64,000 bases of DNA from Nocardia altamirensis NBRC 108246 (lineage in GTDB: Bacteria > Actinomycetota > Actinomycetes > Mycobacteriales > Mycobacteriaceae): contig NZ_BDAY01000011.1 of assembly GCF_001612685.1 (NCBI RefSeq), positions 62,001 through 126,000 on the forward strand. Reading direction: 5' to 3'. A program made the position numbers and the translations under genes. Of the stretch, positions 35,252 to 44,914 are shown piece after piece. The notes beneath the pieces are model-generated. The model saw only the letters and a list, made by a program, of their open reading frames with translations, ran no database searches and was not told the origin of the DNA. Each line of letters begins with the position of its first letter. The first letter of the stretch is position 1.

Positions 35252-35390
35252 GTTTCCTGTCTACCAGCACGCGGCTCGCGGGCATACGGTGACCACTCCT
35301 CGCGGTGGCGCGGTTCTGCCCTAGAGTGGACAGCACAGGTTTGCTGTAGGTCTGCTCATGCTCGCTACCTGATCCGAGAGGGGTAACCGG

Positions 35391-35699
35391 ATGACTCAGC
35401 TCGACCCTGTGGTGCAGGAATTCGTGGACGCGCTCAACGCCAACGACCACGACCGGTTCTTCGCGGCGCTCACCGACGACGCGACCATGTCCGACGACGG
35501 CGTCGAACGCAACATCGCCCAGTGGACCGACTCCGAGGTCTTCGGCAGCAACGCCCGCATGCAGGTCGAATCCGTCGGCGACGGCGGCACCGAACTCGTT
35601 GCCGACTACACCAATTCCCGCTGGGGCTCGATGCGAACGAGCTGGCGATTCGCCGTGCAGGACGGCAAGGTCAGCCGTTTCGAGACCGGCCAGGCCTGA
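35391..35699 (+). CDS. Small NTF2-like (SnoaL) protein
   Basis: A 102-residue NTF2-fold protein: QLDPVVQEFVDALNANDHDRFFAALTDDATMSDDGVERN, then FAVQDGKVSRFETGQA. It starts with an ATG after GAGAGG. Role unknown. Confidence 0.72.
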   Translation: MTQLDPVVQEFVDALNANDHDRFFAALTDDATMSDDGVERNIAQWTDSEVFGSNARMQVESVGDGGTELVADYTNSRWGSMRTSWRFAVQDGKVSRFETGQA

Positions 35700-35742
35700 T
35701 CCGGCTTGCCCGGGCGGTCCCGGCCTTGACATTCTGACACTC

Positions 35743-36882
35743 GTGTTCGACGCGCCCCGTTACGGTACGGGCTCCCTCGCTGATCTGTTTCCTTCGCTGC
35801 TCGCCGGGTTCGGCGTGCCCGGCGAGATCGACCGACTCGGCCTCGGCGTGAGCGCCGACCGCGTCTGCGTGCTGCTGATCGACGGGCTCGGCGCGGCCGC
35901 GCTCGCCGCCAATCCCGGTGTGGCGCCGTTCCTGTCAGGCCTGACCTCGACCCCGCTCACCGCCGGTTTCCCGAGCACCACCGCGACCAGCTTGAGCTCA
36001 CTCGGCGTCGGTGTGCCGCCCGGTCAGCACGGCATCGTCGGCTATCTGGTGCGGGTGCCAGGCCAGGATCGCCTGGTGAACGCGTTGCGCTGGCGCCTGC
36101 ACGGCGAGGGCGACCGGGTCGACCTGCTCAACGAGCTGGCCCCGGAACAATTCCAGCCCACCGCAACGGTTTTCGAGCGCGCGGCAGCCAACGGTATCGC
36201 CGTGTCCCAGGTCGCCCCGCACTATCAGAACGGTTCCGGCCTGACCCGGGCAGTATTGCGCGGCAGTGAGTTTCGCGCCAACGTCTCGGTCGGCGACCTC
36301 ATCGACGGCATCGGCATCGCACTGCGCGCGGGCAGCCGCTCGCTGGTCTACGCCTATCACGCCGACCTCGACACCACCGGACACGTCCGCGGCCCGAATT
36401 CCGACGCCTGGCTGCTGGAGCTGGCCCATGTCGACCGCATCGCCGCCGAGATCGCCGAACGGTTGCCACAGGGCGCCGCGCTGCTCGTCACCGCCGATCA
36501 CGGCATGGTCGAACTCGACGAGCGCGTCGACTTCGACCAGCGCCCCGAATTGCGTGCCGGTGTCGACCAACTGGGCGGTGAACCCCGTGCACGCCACGTC
36601 TACACCGAACCGGGTGCCGCGAAAGACGTCGCGGCCGCCTGGCAGGACATCCTCGGCGACGACTTCGCGGTCCTGCTGCGCGACGAGGTGATCAGCCGCG
36701 GCTGGTTCGGCCCGATCGTTGCGCCGCATGTCGCCGACCGCATCGGCGATGTGGTGGTCGCCGCCCGCGGCACCAGGGGCGTCATCCGCAGCGGCGCCGA
36801 GCCGCTGCAATCGATAATGGTCGGCCACCACGGCTCGCTCACCCCCGCCGAACTCGACATCCCCCTGCGACTGTTCCGCTGA
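35743..36882 (+). CDS. Alkaline-phosphatase-superfamily phosphodiesterase/pyrophosphatase
   Basis: A 379-residue protein of the type I phosphodiesterase/nucleotide pyrophosphatase group. Metal and catalytic residues appear as LIDGLG (Asp), AGFPSTTATS (nucleophile Thr/Ser), YHADLDTTGHVRG, TADHGM and GHHGSL. There is no signal peptide, so it acts in the cytoplasm or is anchored by partners. GTG at 35743 is the likely start, since upstream frame has no suitable codon. It follows the NTF2-like gene by 43 bases and may be co-transcribed. Confidence 0.82.
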   Translation: MFDAPRYGTGSLADLFPSLLAGFGVPGEIDRLGLGVSADRVCVLLIDGLGAAALAANPGVAPFLSGLTSTPLTAGFPSTTATSLSSLGVGVPPGQHGIVGYLVRVPGQDRLVNALRWRLHGEGDRVDLLNELAPEQFQPTATVFERAAANGIAVSQVAPHYQNGSGLTRAVLRGSEFRANVSVGDLIDGIGIALRAGSRSLVYAYHADLDTTGHVRGPNSDAWLLELAHVDRIAAEIAERLPQGAALLVTADHGMVELDERVDFDQRPELRAGVDQLGGEPRARHVYTEPGAAKDVAAAWQDILGDDFAVLLRDEVISRGWFGPIVAPHVADRIGDVVVAARGTRGVIRSGAEPLQSIMVGHHGSLTPAELDIPLRLFR

Positions 36883-37016
36883 GATCGGGGTAAACCCCGA
36901 GGACGCGCCGCCACCAATTCACTCTCAGCGTTGACGCCCGCCACGCGTCGCTGGCTTTAGGGTGGAGAGGATCAGCGCGGATGGCCGCGCCGACGCACGC
37001 CTTCAGGAGGAGCAAC

Positions 37017-37340
37017 ATGAACGCGACGCTGTCACGGACCGGACGGGCCGGCCTCGGGATCGCGGCGGTCGCGCTGATCCTCGCGGGCTGCACCGATGTC
37101 CAGCGCGCCCTCAACAAAGGCGGCGACACTCCCTGCAACGAGTACGTCAAGCAGGACCAGGACACCAAGCGCATGACGATCACCAAGGCCATCAAGCAGC
37201 AGACCAACAACGACCACGAGCCGTCGGGCACCGCGGTCGACACGACCATGGTCTCGGTCGATGTGCTGTGCGGGATTCAGGCCAACGCCGAGACCCCGAT
37301 CAAGAACGCCGACATCGCAGGCATTTTCATCAACAAGTAG
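37017..37340 (+). CDS. Small lipoprotein with an HdeA-like Cys pattern
   Basis: A 107-residue predicted lipoprotein. The signal peptide ends in LILAGC (Cys25), and AGGAGGAG lies 5 bases before the ATG. The mature part has two Cys (CNEYVKQDQDTK and VDVLCGIQ) about 50 residues apart, similar to acid-stress HdeA-type domains. This likeness is weak, so the function is open. Confidence 0.65.
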   Translation: MNATLSRTGRAGLGIAAVALILAGCTDVQRALNKGGDTPCNEYVKQDQDTKRMTITKAIKQQTNNDHEPSGTAVDTTMVSVDVLCGIQANAETPIKNADIAGIFINK

Positions 37341-37346
37341 TGCTCG

Positions 37347-37366
37347 CGCTGCAAAAGCGCAGCGAC
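37347..37366. terminator. Hairpin between convergent lipoprotein and YjbR genes
   Basis: CGCTGC and GCAGCG arms with AAAAGC between them follow the lipoprotein stop by a few bases and face the other gene's end. Confidence 0.45.
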
Positions 37367-37374
37367 TGCACCGT

Positions 37375-37797
37375 TCACGGAGCCGGGTGCGCCGCGAGCC
37401 ACTCGGCGCCCCGCCTGCGCGAGGCACGCGACAGCCACGCGTCCTGCACCACCTCGGCCAGTTCCCCGTGCGTGAGCTCCCCGATCCGGCTGCCGCGCAG
37501 CAATACCGACAGATGCCCGTCGAAATGGTCGGTGGTGAAGAACGGCAGTGCCGTGTCCTGCACTAGTGCCAGCTTGTCGGACTCCGAGGGCACCCAGAAC
37601 ACGATGACGTCGGTGTAGCGCTGGCCGGTGTCGGCATCGAACGCGTCGGGGCGCGGGGTGCGGAAGAAGACGAACGACTTGCCGCCCACCTGATAGACGG
37701 GGTTGCCGCGTGGTCCGTCGATGCGCGTCACATGCGGCATGCCTGCGGCAAGTTCGTGCACGTCGGCCAGCCTGGCTCGCCGCGAAACGGTCGCCAT
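37375..37797 (-). CDS. MmcQ/YjbR-family protein
   Basis: A 140-residue protein of the YjbR fold: GPRGNPVYQVGGKSFVFFRTPRPDA, FFTTDHFDGHLSVLLRGSRIGELTHGELAEVVQDAW. The family is thought to bind DNA through a CyaY-like fold, but its role is not established. No operon partner. Confidence 0.83.
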   Translation of the reverse strand: MATVSRRARLADVHELAAGMPHVTRIDGPRGNPVYQVGGKSFVFFRTPRPDAFDADTGQRYTDVIVFWVPSESDKLALVQDTALPFFTTDHFDGHLSVLLRGSRIGELTHGELAEVVQDAWLSRASRRRGAEWLAAHPAP

Positions 37798-38054
37798 GCC
37801 CGCAGCCTAGACCCCGCACGTATCGGCGATCATTCGAATCAGGCCGCCCCTGCCGGGACGGCTCCCAACGAGGGAATCACTAGATACCGCAACGAAAGAG
37901 ACAAGCACCGAGGCTGCTTACCAACCTCGACACGCCGAAGCCAGAGAGGCCACACTCCGGCAACCACATTGAGACCGTTCGGTTTGGCCCCAATATCCCC
38001 CAACGCCCTCATGCGTACGCCAGAATGAGAGAGCGAATGTGAGCTCACACGACG

Positions 38055-39302
38055 ATGGGGTTCCCCGAAGTGGCGCAGTTCCGCACCCTGACCCAACAGC
38101 GGGCCGAACTGGAAAAAGAATGGGAGCGCTGGGCTACGGCTCCGGATACCGCAGCGCGCAAGCCAGGTCCGCCACCGCTGCGAACCACCTTGCTCCGCAG
38201 CGACGTCGCCCAATCCTGGCAGCGCTCGCTGCACACGGTCGACCCGGCCCGCACGGTCGCCCCCGGATTCGACGACATCGCCGACCGCTGGTCGGCCTCC
38301 CCGCTGCGCGCCCCCATCACCGAACTGGCCGGTGAACTGCGCGGCATCGCCGCGGACTCCGGCTATCTCGCCGTGGTCACCGACGCCGAGGGCACCATCA
38401 TGTGGTCGGCGGGCGACCGATCCCTGCGCAGGCAGGCCGAGCAGGTCAACTTCGCGCCCGGCGGCTGCTGGGACGAAAGCCACATGGGCACCAACGGTTT
38501 ATCGCTGGCCCTGCACGACGACCGCCCGTGCTCGGTGTTCTCCGCCGAACATCTGATCGCCGCGCTGCACGGCTGGGTGTGCTACTCCGCACCGATCCAC
38601 GCACCCGACGGCAGCCAAGTAGGCGTACTCGACCTGTCCAGTTCCTGGGACCGCTCGCACCCGCTGGTGCTCACCTCGGTGCGGGCCCTGGTCACCGCCG
38701 TCGAAACCATGCTGCGCGCCGCCGAACCCGCGCCCAGGCCCGGCGTTCGCCTCGAATGTCTCGGCGCCGCACGGCTCGTGCGCGACGGCAGGCCGGTGCC
38801 GCTGCCACCGCGGCAGCTGGAGATCCTGGCGCTGCTCGCCCTGGAACCCGACGGGTTCACCCCCGAACAACTGCACGCCGCCGTCTACGGCGATCGCGCG
38901 GTCTCCACCAGCACCCTCAAAGCCGATGTCTCGCACCTGCGCCGCGCCACCGGCGGCGAAATAGCCACCCGCCGCTGGCTGTTGACCGGCCCGGTCGCCT
39001 GCGATGCCGTCGACTTGCTGGCCGCCATCGCGGCGGGCGACACCACCTCCGCGGTGTGGCTCTACCGCGGCCCGCTGCTGCCCGGCTCGGACACCCCCGG
39101 CGTGGTGCGGTGGCGCGCGTATCTCGATGTGGGCGTGCGCAATGCGGTGCTGGCCAGCGACCGCGCCGAGCATGCCGTAGCCTTCGGTGAACGCGCACCC
39201 GGCGATATCGCGGTGCACGAGCACGCGCTGCGCCTGCTACCCATGGACGACGTGCGTCGCGCCGTGGTCGCCGCCAGGTTGCACACCGCGCTACACACCT
39301 AG
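38055..39302 (+). CDS. GAF-domain transcriptional regulator (AcoR-like sensor)
   Basis: A 415-residue protein. The first 250 residues form the AcoR-like sensory region with a GAF domain (YLAVVTDAEGTIMWSAGD, GTNGLSLALHDDRPCSVFSAEHL). A winged helix lies at about 265-320 (LPPRQLEILALLALEPDGFTPEQL). It lacks the sigma-54 AAA domain of true AcoR. Such regulators sit beside aldehyde dehydrogenase aldA and DUF779 in actinomycetes and are thought to sense an aldehyde or ketone; here the aldA gene is gone (see 39400). Confidence 0.82.
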   Translation: MGFPEVAQFRTLTQQRAELEKEWERWATAPDTAARKPGPPPLRTTLLRSDVAQSWQRSLHTVDPARTVAPGFDDIADRWSASPLRAPITELAGELRGIAADSGYLAVVTDAEGTIMWSAGDRSLRRQAEQVNFAPGGCWDESHMGTNGLSLALHDDRPCSVFSAEHLIAALHGWVCYSAPIHAPDGSQVGVLDLSSSWDRSHPLVLTSVRALVTAVETMLRAAEPAPRPGVRLECLGAARLVRDGRPVPLPPRQLEILALLALEPDGFTPEQLHAAVYGDRAVSTSTLKADVSHLRRATGGEIATRRWLLTGPVACDAVDLLAAIAAGDTTSAVWLYRGPLLPGSDTPGVVRWRAYLDVGVRNAVLASDRAEHAVAFGERAPGDIAVHEHALRLLPMDDVRRAVVAARLHTALHT

Positions 39303-39306
39303 AACG

Positions 39307-39325
39307 TGTTACGGCGCAGGTAACA
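39307..39325. promoter_or_regulatory. Dyad TGTTAC-N7-GTAACA upstream of the aldA remnant
   Basis: A perfect 6+6 inverted repeat with a 7-base spacer starts 5 bases after the regulator's stop and 75 bases before the remnant start. It is the probable operator of the GAF regulator for the aldA/DUF779 operon. Confidence 0.55.
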
Positions 39326-39399
39326 GACGGCACCAACCTCACGCCAACCTTCACGGTTCATAGTTGCCCGATCACAGAGATTCTGCGAGGAGCGACGCC

Positions 39400-39462
39400 A
39401 TGATCTATGCCAGACCGGGGTCCGTCGAGAAAGCAGTGTGCATCGAACTCGGGTACTGCTGA
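39400..39462 (+). pseudogene. aldA remnant: 5' stub of an aldehyde dehydrogenase
   Basis: A 20-codon frame begins MIYARPGSVEKAV, like the N-terminus of actinobacterial AldA (which begins M-x-x-Y/F-x-RPGS). It has a good ribosome site (GCGAGGAGCG). The frame then stops at 39460-39462, overlapping the DUF779 start. About 500 codons of the enzyme are missing, so this looks like an in-place deletion that left the start and the operon end. Confidence 0.6.
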
Positions 39463-39863
39463 TGCAGCAGCACCGGACCCATCGCGTCGCCATCACCGAG
39501 CGGGCGCGAGACGTTTTGCGGCAGTTGATCGAACAGCACGGTGCGGTGCTGTTGCATCAGTCGGCCGGCGGTTGCTGTGACAGCAGCTCGCCGCTGTGTT
39601 TTCCGATACGCGAGTACCAGATCGGCCGGGCGGACGTGCTGTTCGGCTATCTACCGTGGCACACCGAATTCTGGATGAGCGCAGATCAGTACGAACTCTG
39701 GAAGCACACCCATTTGACCGTGGATGTGACAAGCGGCCGGGGCAGCGGCTTTTCCCTGGAGGCGTCCGACGGCGTGCGCTTCCTCATCCGATCGCGTCTG
39801 CTCACCGATGCGGAGGCGGCGCTGGTGTCGCCGCCGCGCACCGGTGCTGATCGGATGACCTGA
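39462..39863 (+). CDS. DUF779 protein
   Basis: A 133-residue protein: VLLHQSAGGCCDSSSPLCFPIREYQIGRADVLFGYLPWHTEFWMS, with the conserved CC and Cys residues of DUF779. The family is nearly always the last gene of an aldA operon and may be an accessory to that dehydrogenase. The start overlaps the aldA-stub stop (TGATG). Confidence 0.85.
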   Translation: MQQHRTHRVAITERARDVLRQLIEQHGAVLLHQSAGGCCDSSSPLCFPIREYQIGRADVLFGYLPWHTEFWMSADQYELWKHTHLTVDVTSGRGSGFSLEASDGVRFLIRSRLLTDAEAALVSPPRTGADRMT

Positions 39864-39973
39864 ACCTCCGCCGCTACCCCGAGCCGGCATGGTCGAACCG
39901 GACGGCCCTGCGTGGCGCGGCCAACCGGAGGTGGCGTCTGCCAGGTGGGCTCGACCACCTGGCAGACGCCGGA

Positions 39974-41527
39974 TCAGCGACCGGGCAGGAATCGCAGGCT
40001 GCGCGAGACCGTCATCAGGAACCGCTGCCACGATTCCTGCGAGACCATCGGCGGCGCATCCAGATTCAGGAAGCGGGTGACCACAACGGTCTGCGGCTCG
40101 GTGAACTTGAGCAGCCCGTCCGGGCCGTGCCTGCGCCCGACACCGGAGATGCCCATGCCACCCATCGGCGCGGCGGTGCTGCCCCACGCGGGCGCGTAGC
40201 CCTCGTCGACACACACGGTGCCCGCGTGCAACCGGGCGGCGATGCGTTCGCCCTCGGACTTGCTTGCCGCCCACACACTGGCGTTGAGGCCGTACTCGGT
40301 GTCGTTGGCCAGCCGGATCGCTTCATCGACCGAGTCGACCGGGTAGATCGACACCAGCGGACCGAACGTCTCGTTGCGCCCGCATTCCATCTCGTCGGTC
40401 ACGTCGGCGAGCACGGTCGGCTCGAAGAACAGCGGCCCGAGGTCCGGGCGGGCCTTGCCGCCCGCGAGCACCTTCGCGCCCTTGGAGGTGGCGTCGGCGA
40501 CATGCTTGGACACCGTCTCCAGCTGCGCCTCGGAGATCAGCGAGCCGATATCGGCCGAATAGTCATAGGAGGCACCGAGTTTCGCGGCCTTGACGGCCGC
40601 GACGAACTGCGCGGTGAACTCCTCGGCGATCTCGCGTTCGACGTAGAGCCGTTCGATCGAGATGCACAGCTGCCCGGCGTTGGAGAAGCAGGCGCGCACC
40701 GCAGCCTTGGCGACCTTGTCGAGCTTGGCGCCCTTGGCGACGATCATCGGGTTCTTGCCGCCGAGCTCGGCAGAGAAGCCGATCAGCCTGCGCCCACACT
40801 GCTCGGCCAGGGTGCGTCCGGTCGCGGAGGAGCCGGTGAACATCAGATAGTCACAGCGGTCGACGATCGCCGTGCCGACCACAGTGCCCGGACCCGGCAC
40901 CACCGCGAGCAGATCGCGCGGCAGGCCGGCACGGTAGAGCAGTTCGGCGTTGGCCAGCGAGGAGAACGGGGTCTGGCTGTCCGGCTTGACGACCACCGCG
41001 TTGCCCGCGATCAGCGCGGGGATCGAGTCGCCGATCGAGAGCAGCATCGGGTAGTTCCACGGCGCGACGACGCCGACGACACCCTTGGGCTGTGTCCGCA
41101 CCGAGGTGCGGTTGAGCACCGGAAACGCCCCGGGCACCCGGTGCGGCTCCAGCAGCGGCGCCGCGTGTTTCGAGAAGTAGCGGGCCGCGAACATCAGGCC
41201 CATGATCTCTTCCTGCGCCGCCCAGCGCGCTTTGCCGGTTTCGGCCTGCACGATGTCCATCAGGAACTCGCGGTTCTCCACCACCAGCGCGCGATACCGG
41301 TCGAGTACCGCGGCCCGGTCAGCAGCCGAGCGTTCGGCCCAGCGCGCCTGTGCGGCACGGCCCTTCTCGAACGCGGCCTCGACGTCCTCGACGGTGCCGA
41401 CGGGCACGCTCCCGAGCGGCTTTCCGGTGAATGTCTCGGCGATCGTCTTGCGTGAACGCGCGTCGGGGCTGTCGATCGCGGCCAGCGCGCTCAGACGGTC
41501 GAAGACTGCGGCTTCCGGCGCGGGCAT
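39974..41527 (-). CDS. gabD2: Succinate-semialdehyde dehydrogenase GabD2
   Basis: A 517-residue aldehyde dehydrogenase. The catalytic Glu is in FSAELGGKNP and the catalytic Cys in NAGQLCISIERLY; GSSATG and the cofactor lysine region VVKPDSQTP are intact. PAPEAAVFDRLSALAAIDSP and GGMGISGVGRRHGPDGLLKFTE match mycobacterial GabD2. It oxidises succinic semialdehyde to succinate with NADP. The ATG at 41527 follows a GGAGG site. It faces the DUF779 gene. Confidence 0.9.
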   Translation of the reverse strand: MPAPEAAVFDRLSALAAIDSPDARSRKTIAETFTGKPLGSVPVGTVEDVEAAFEKGRAAQARWAERSAADRAAVLDRYRALVVENREFLMDIVQAETGKARWAAQEEIMGLMFAARYFSKHAAPLLEPHRVPGAFPVLNRTSVRTQPKGVVGVVAPWNYPMLLSIGDSIPALIAGNAVVVKPDSQTPFSSLANAELLYRAGLPRDLLAVVPGPGTVVGTAIVDRCDYLMFTGSSATGRTLAEQCGRRLIGFSAELGGKNPMIVAKGAKLDKVAKAAVRACFSNAGQLCISIERLYVEREIAEEFTAQFVAAVKAAKLGASYDYSADIGSLISEAQLETVSKHVADATSKGAKVLAGGKARPDLGPLFFEPTVLADVTDEMECGRNETFGPLVSIYPVDSVDEAIRLANDTEYGLNASVWAASKSEGERIAARLHAGTVCVDEGYAPAWGSTAAPMGGMGISGVGRRHGPDGLLKFTEPQTVVVTRFLNLDAPPMVSQESWQRFLMTVSRSLRFLPGR

Positions 41528-41757
41528 CGTTGCCTCCTGGTGGTATGGGTGAGATCTCATGTAACTGCGAGATACACACAATCTACGCCGCCCGGCCCTA
41601 CCGACGGGTAGTCCCCGGCAATCCGCGCCTGTCGTGCACATCATTCGGCCGGATATGTCGGCTTCGACCCGCCGAAACCCCGGTGCGGCAGCGAAGTCAA
41701 ACCGAGTCTCACTCAGCGGGACCGTCTGGTCGGTCGGTCCGATTTCTGGTTTAGGTT

Positions 41758-44115
41758 GTGCCGATGTTCAGAGCGAGGCTCGGGGTTCGTACGCGGATTC
41801 TGGCGATCGCGCTCATTCCGAGCCTGACTCTGCTTGTGGTCGGCGTGGGCGCAGCGGGATATCTGGTAGCCGAGGGGACCAAGGCCAAGGACTGGGCGGT
41901 CCAGAATCAGCAGGCGATTCCGCCGACCCGAGAGTTGATGGAATCGGTGCAGCAGGAGCGCCGCCTGACCCTCGCGCAGCTCGCCGGTGACGACACCGTG
42001 CCGCCCGCGCTCGCCGCGGCCAGGATCCGGCTCGACGGCGCGATGCGCGGCCTGATCGAAGCCTCGACCGGCCTTCGTGAGGTCGACGATTCGAAGATCG
42101 GCGACGATGTCGCAGGCTTCAACACCCTGCTCAGCCAGATGACGCAGGTGCGGATGGCGACCGACGCAGGCCAGCTGCAACCGTCGGATGCCTACATGTT
42201 CTACAACCGGCTGCTCGACGTCATCTCCGTCGGCACCGGCATCGCCGAGCAGACCGCACCCGACACCGAGATCGGCGTCGCGATCGCCGACGGCATGCGC
42301 TTTCTCAATGCGGCAGAGGCGATGTCGCGCAGCAACGCGCTCGGCGTCATGCTCGCCACCTCGAATGGGCCCTCGGCCATCCCGATCGACGAGTTCCTGC
42401 GCCAGGTCGGCTTCTACCACACCGAAATCGGTTACCTGGTCACCGAACAGGGCACCGCGGGCGTCCAGCAGCAACGCATCCAGGCGCTCACCGGCAGCAA
42501 TGCCTGGCAGCAGCTGTCACTGATGGAAAGTGCCGTCGCGCAACGCTATCTGGTCGCGCAGTCGGCCCCGGCGACCAACTCGGCAGGCTCGTCGAGCACC
42601 GCCTCGTCGTCCAAACCGTCGCTGCCCCCGCTGCCGTTGACGACGACGGAGTGGCAGAACGCGGCATCCGAAGTCAACCGCGGCCTGATCGACGTGTGGA
42701 TCTCACAGAACCGGCACTCCCAGGAGCTGGCCGAGAAGAAAGCCACGGCGTCGGCGGCGAATTCGCTGTACGCGGGCGGCGGCGTGCTGGTCGTCAGCAT
42801 CGTGGCGTTCCTGATCGCGCTCGTGCTGGCCAACCGAATCATCCGCAGGCTCAAGCGACTACGCAGGCAGACCCTGCTGATGGCCGACGAACGACTACCC
42901 GAGACGATGCGCAGGCTCAACGAGGGCGACATCATCGACCCTGCCGCGGAAACCCCGTCCCTCGACTTCGGCCACGACGAAATCGGTCAGGTGGCCAAGG
43001 CATTCGAGCACGCGCACGCCGCCGCCATCGGCGCGGCCGTCGCCGAGGCCCGCACCCGCGAAGGCGTCAAGGCGGTCTTCCTCAACATCGCGCACCGCAG
43101 CCAGATCGTGGTGCACCGCCAGCTCGAGATCCTCGACGAAGCCGAACAGCGGCAAGAAGATCCGGTGCTGCTCGACACCCTGTTCCGGCTCGATCACCTG
43201 GCCACCCGGGAACGTCGCAACGCCGAGAACCTGACCATCCTCGGCGGCGGTCAGCCGGGTCGGCAGTGGCGCAATCCCGTTCCGCTGATGGACGTGGTGC
43301 GCAGTGCCGTCGGAGAAACCTTGGACTACGCCAGGGTTCGCGTGTCCCGGCTGCCCGAGGTGCACGTCCTCGGAACCGTCGTCGCCGACCTCATCCACCT
43401 GCTCGCCGAACTCGTCGACAACGCGACCGCCTTCTCCCCGCCGCAATCCCGGGTCGAGGTCAGCGGCAACGTCGTCGGCAAGGGCGTGGTCGCCGAGATC
43501 AGCGATCAGGGCATGGGCATGTCCGACGTCGAGCTCGCCCGCCTCAACGACATGTTGCGCACGCCACCGGATTTCGGTGTCGCCGCGTTGTCGGCGGATT
43601 CTCGGCTCGGCCTGTTCGTCGTCGCGCAGCTGGCCATCCGGCACGGCATCACGGTGCGGTTGTCGGAATCCGATTACGGCGGCATCAAGGCGATCGTGCT
43701 CATCCCGTCTTCGCTCATCGTCACCGACAGCGTGCCCGAGCAAACCCCGGCCGAGCTCACCGATCCCGGTCGGCGGCGGCGCATCCCGGCGCCGCCGGTG
43801 GCCGTGCCGTCGTCCGCGTCGCAGCCGACCGGCGGTGCCGTCGCCACGCTCGCGATCGAATCACCACCGTCGAATGGGGTTGGCGCACAGCCGGAGCCGC
43901 CACAGCCGTCACCCGGCGACACCAGGCCCGCCCTGCCGCGCCGCAGCAGGCAGACCAATCTGCCTCCGCAACTGGCGGAACCGGCGCCATCGCCGTTCGC
44001 TCCCCCGGCGCAGGCCAGGTCCGCCGAGCAGGCTCGTGATCTCATGTCCGCCATCGAGAACGGGACGAAGCAGGGCAGACGCTCCGCTAATATCCCGGAC
44101 GAACAGGAAGGTTAG
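41758..44115 (+). CDS. cvnA: Conservon sensor histidine kinase-like protein (CvnA)
   Basis: A 785-residue membrane protein. A transmembrane helix (about 16-38) is followed by a nitrate/nitrite-sensor-type (NIT) domain, then a second helix (about 340-362, GVLVVSIVAFLIALVLANR) and HAMP. A GHKL ATPase follows: N-box ELVDNATAF and G-box DQGMGMS. A disordered Pro/Ser-rich tail ends it. It is a sensor coupled to a G protein rather than to a response regulator. GTG at 41758 is used; ATG at 41764 is close. Confidence 0.88.
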   Translation: MPMFRARLGVRTRILAIALIPSLTLLVVGVGAAGYLVAEGTKAKDWAVQNQQAIPPTRELMESVQQERRLTLAQLAGDDTVPPALAAARIRLDGAMRGLIEASTGLREVDDSKIGDDVAGFNTLLSQMTQVRMATDAGQLQPSDAYMFYNRLLDVISVGTGIAEQTAPDTEIGVAIADGMRFLNAAEAMSRSNALGVMLATSNGPSAIPIDEFLRQVGFYHTEIGYLVTEQGTAGVQQQRIQALTGSNAWQQLSLMESAVAQRYLVAQSAPATNSAGSSSTASSSKPSLPPLPLTTTEWQNAASEVNRGLIDVWISQNRHSQELAEKKATASAANSLYAGGGVLVVSIVAFLIALVLANRIIRRLKRLRRQTLLMADERLPETMRRLNEGDIIDPAAETPSLDFGHDEIGQVAKAFEHAHAAAIGAAVAEARTREGVKAVFLNIAHRSQIVVHRQLEILDEAEQRQEDPVLLDTLFRLDHLATRERRNAENLTILGGGQPGRQWRNPVPLMDVVRSAVGETLDYARVRVSRLPEVHVLGTVVADLIHLLAELVDNATAFSPPQSRVEVSGNVVGKGVVAEISDQGMGMSDVELARLNDMLRTPPDFGVAALSADSRLGLFVVAQLAIRHGITVRLSESDYGGIKAIVLIPSSLIVTDSVPEQTPAELTDPGRRRRIPAPPVAVPSSASQPTGGAVATLAIESPPSNGVGAQPEPPQPSPGDTRPALPRRSRQTNLPPQLAEPAPSPFAPPAQARSAEQARDLMSAIENGTKQGRRSANIPDEQEG

Positions 44116-44117
44116 GG

Positions 44118-44543
44118 GTGTCCGCTACTCCGACAGGTGATCTCAACTGGCTGCTCGACGATCTCGTCGATCGGTTGGCCGGCGTCAGGCACGCGGTGGT
44201 GCTGTCCACCGATGGACTGCTTCTCGGCCGCTCCAGCGCGATGACCAGGGAAGACGCCGAGCACTTCGGTGCGATGTCGTCCGCGCTGTACGGGTTGGCG
44301 CGCAGCGCGGGCAACCGGTTCGACGGCGGCGGCGTGCGCCAGGCCGTGATCGAACTCGACCGTGCCGTACTGTTTGTCACCTCGGCAGGCGACAACGCCT
44401 GTCTCGCACTGCAAGCCATCGAGTCCGCGAACCTCGGCATGGTGGCCTACGAGATGAACCTGACCGTACAACGAGTCGGCACCTACCTGTCCACCACGCC
44501 GCGACATGATCTCGTCGGACAAGGAGAGCCGAATCTGCCATGA
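44118..44543 (+). CDS. cvnB: Conservon roadblock/LC7 protein (CvnB)
   Basis: A 141-residue roadblock/LC7 domain: LNWLLDDLVDRLAGVRHAVVLSTDGLLLGRSSAMTREDAEHF. In the conservon it acts as a partner or GAP-like regulator of the CvnD GTPase. It lies 2 bases after cvnA, and its end overlaps cvnC. Confidence 0.9.
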   Translation: MSATPTGDLNWLLDDLVDRLAGVRHAVVLSTDGLLLGRSSAMTREDAEHFGAMSSALYGLARSAGNRFDGGGVRQAVIELDRAVLFVTSAGDNACLALQAIESANLGMVAYEMNLTVQRVGTYLSTTPRHDLVGQGEPNLP

Positions 44544-44914
44544 CCCACCCGCGTGAGCCCTGGTTCGACGAAGCGGCGGGCCCGCTGGTCCGCCCGTACG
44601 CGCTCACGCGTGGGCGTACCACCGGAGCAGGCCCCGAATTGGACATGCTCACGTCCGTGGTCGTCAACGATTCGGCAGGCACACTGCGCCGGGCGGAACC
44701 GGAATACGCCGATATCCTTCGGCTGTGCCGGGTTTCGCAGTCGGTCGCCGAAGTGTCGGCACAGTTGCGTTTACCGCTCGCGGTGACGAAGATCCTCGTC
44801 GGCGACCTCATCGGCGACGGGCAACTCATATTCCGTGCTCCCGTTCCGACGGAAGCCGGGCCCGAAGACCTCAACATATTGCGAGCGGTACTGGATGGAA
44901 TCCGAAAAATTTGA
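44540..44914 (+). CDS. cvnC: Conservon DUF742 protein (CvnC)
   Basis: A 124-residue DUF742 protein (VRPYALTRGRTTGAGPELDMLTSVV, CRVSQSVAEVSAQLRLPLAVTKILVGDL, a winged-helix-like pattern). It links the sensor to the GTPase. It overlaps cvnB by four and cvnD by 20 bases. Confidence 0.88.
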   Translation: MTHPREPWFDEAAGPLVRPYALTRGRTTGAGPELDMLTSVVVNDSAGTLRRAEPEYADILRLCRVSQSVAEVSAQLRLPLAVTKILVGDLIGDGQLIFRAPVPTEAGPEDLNILRAVLDGIRKI

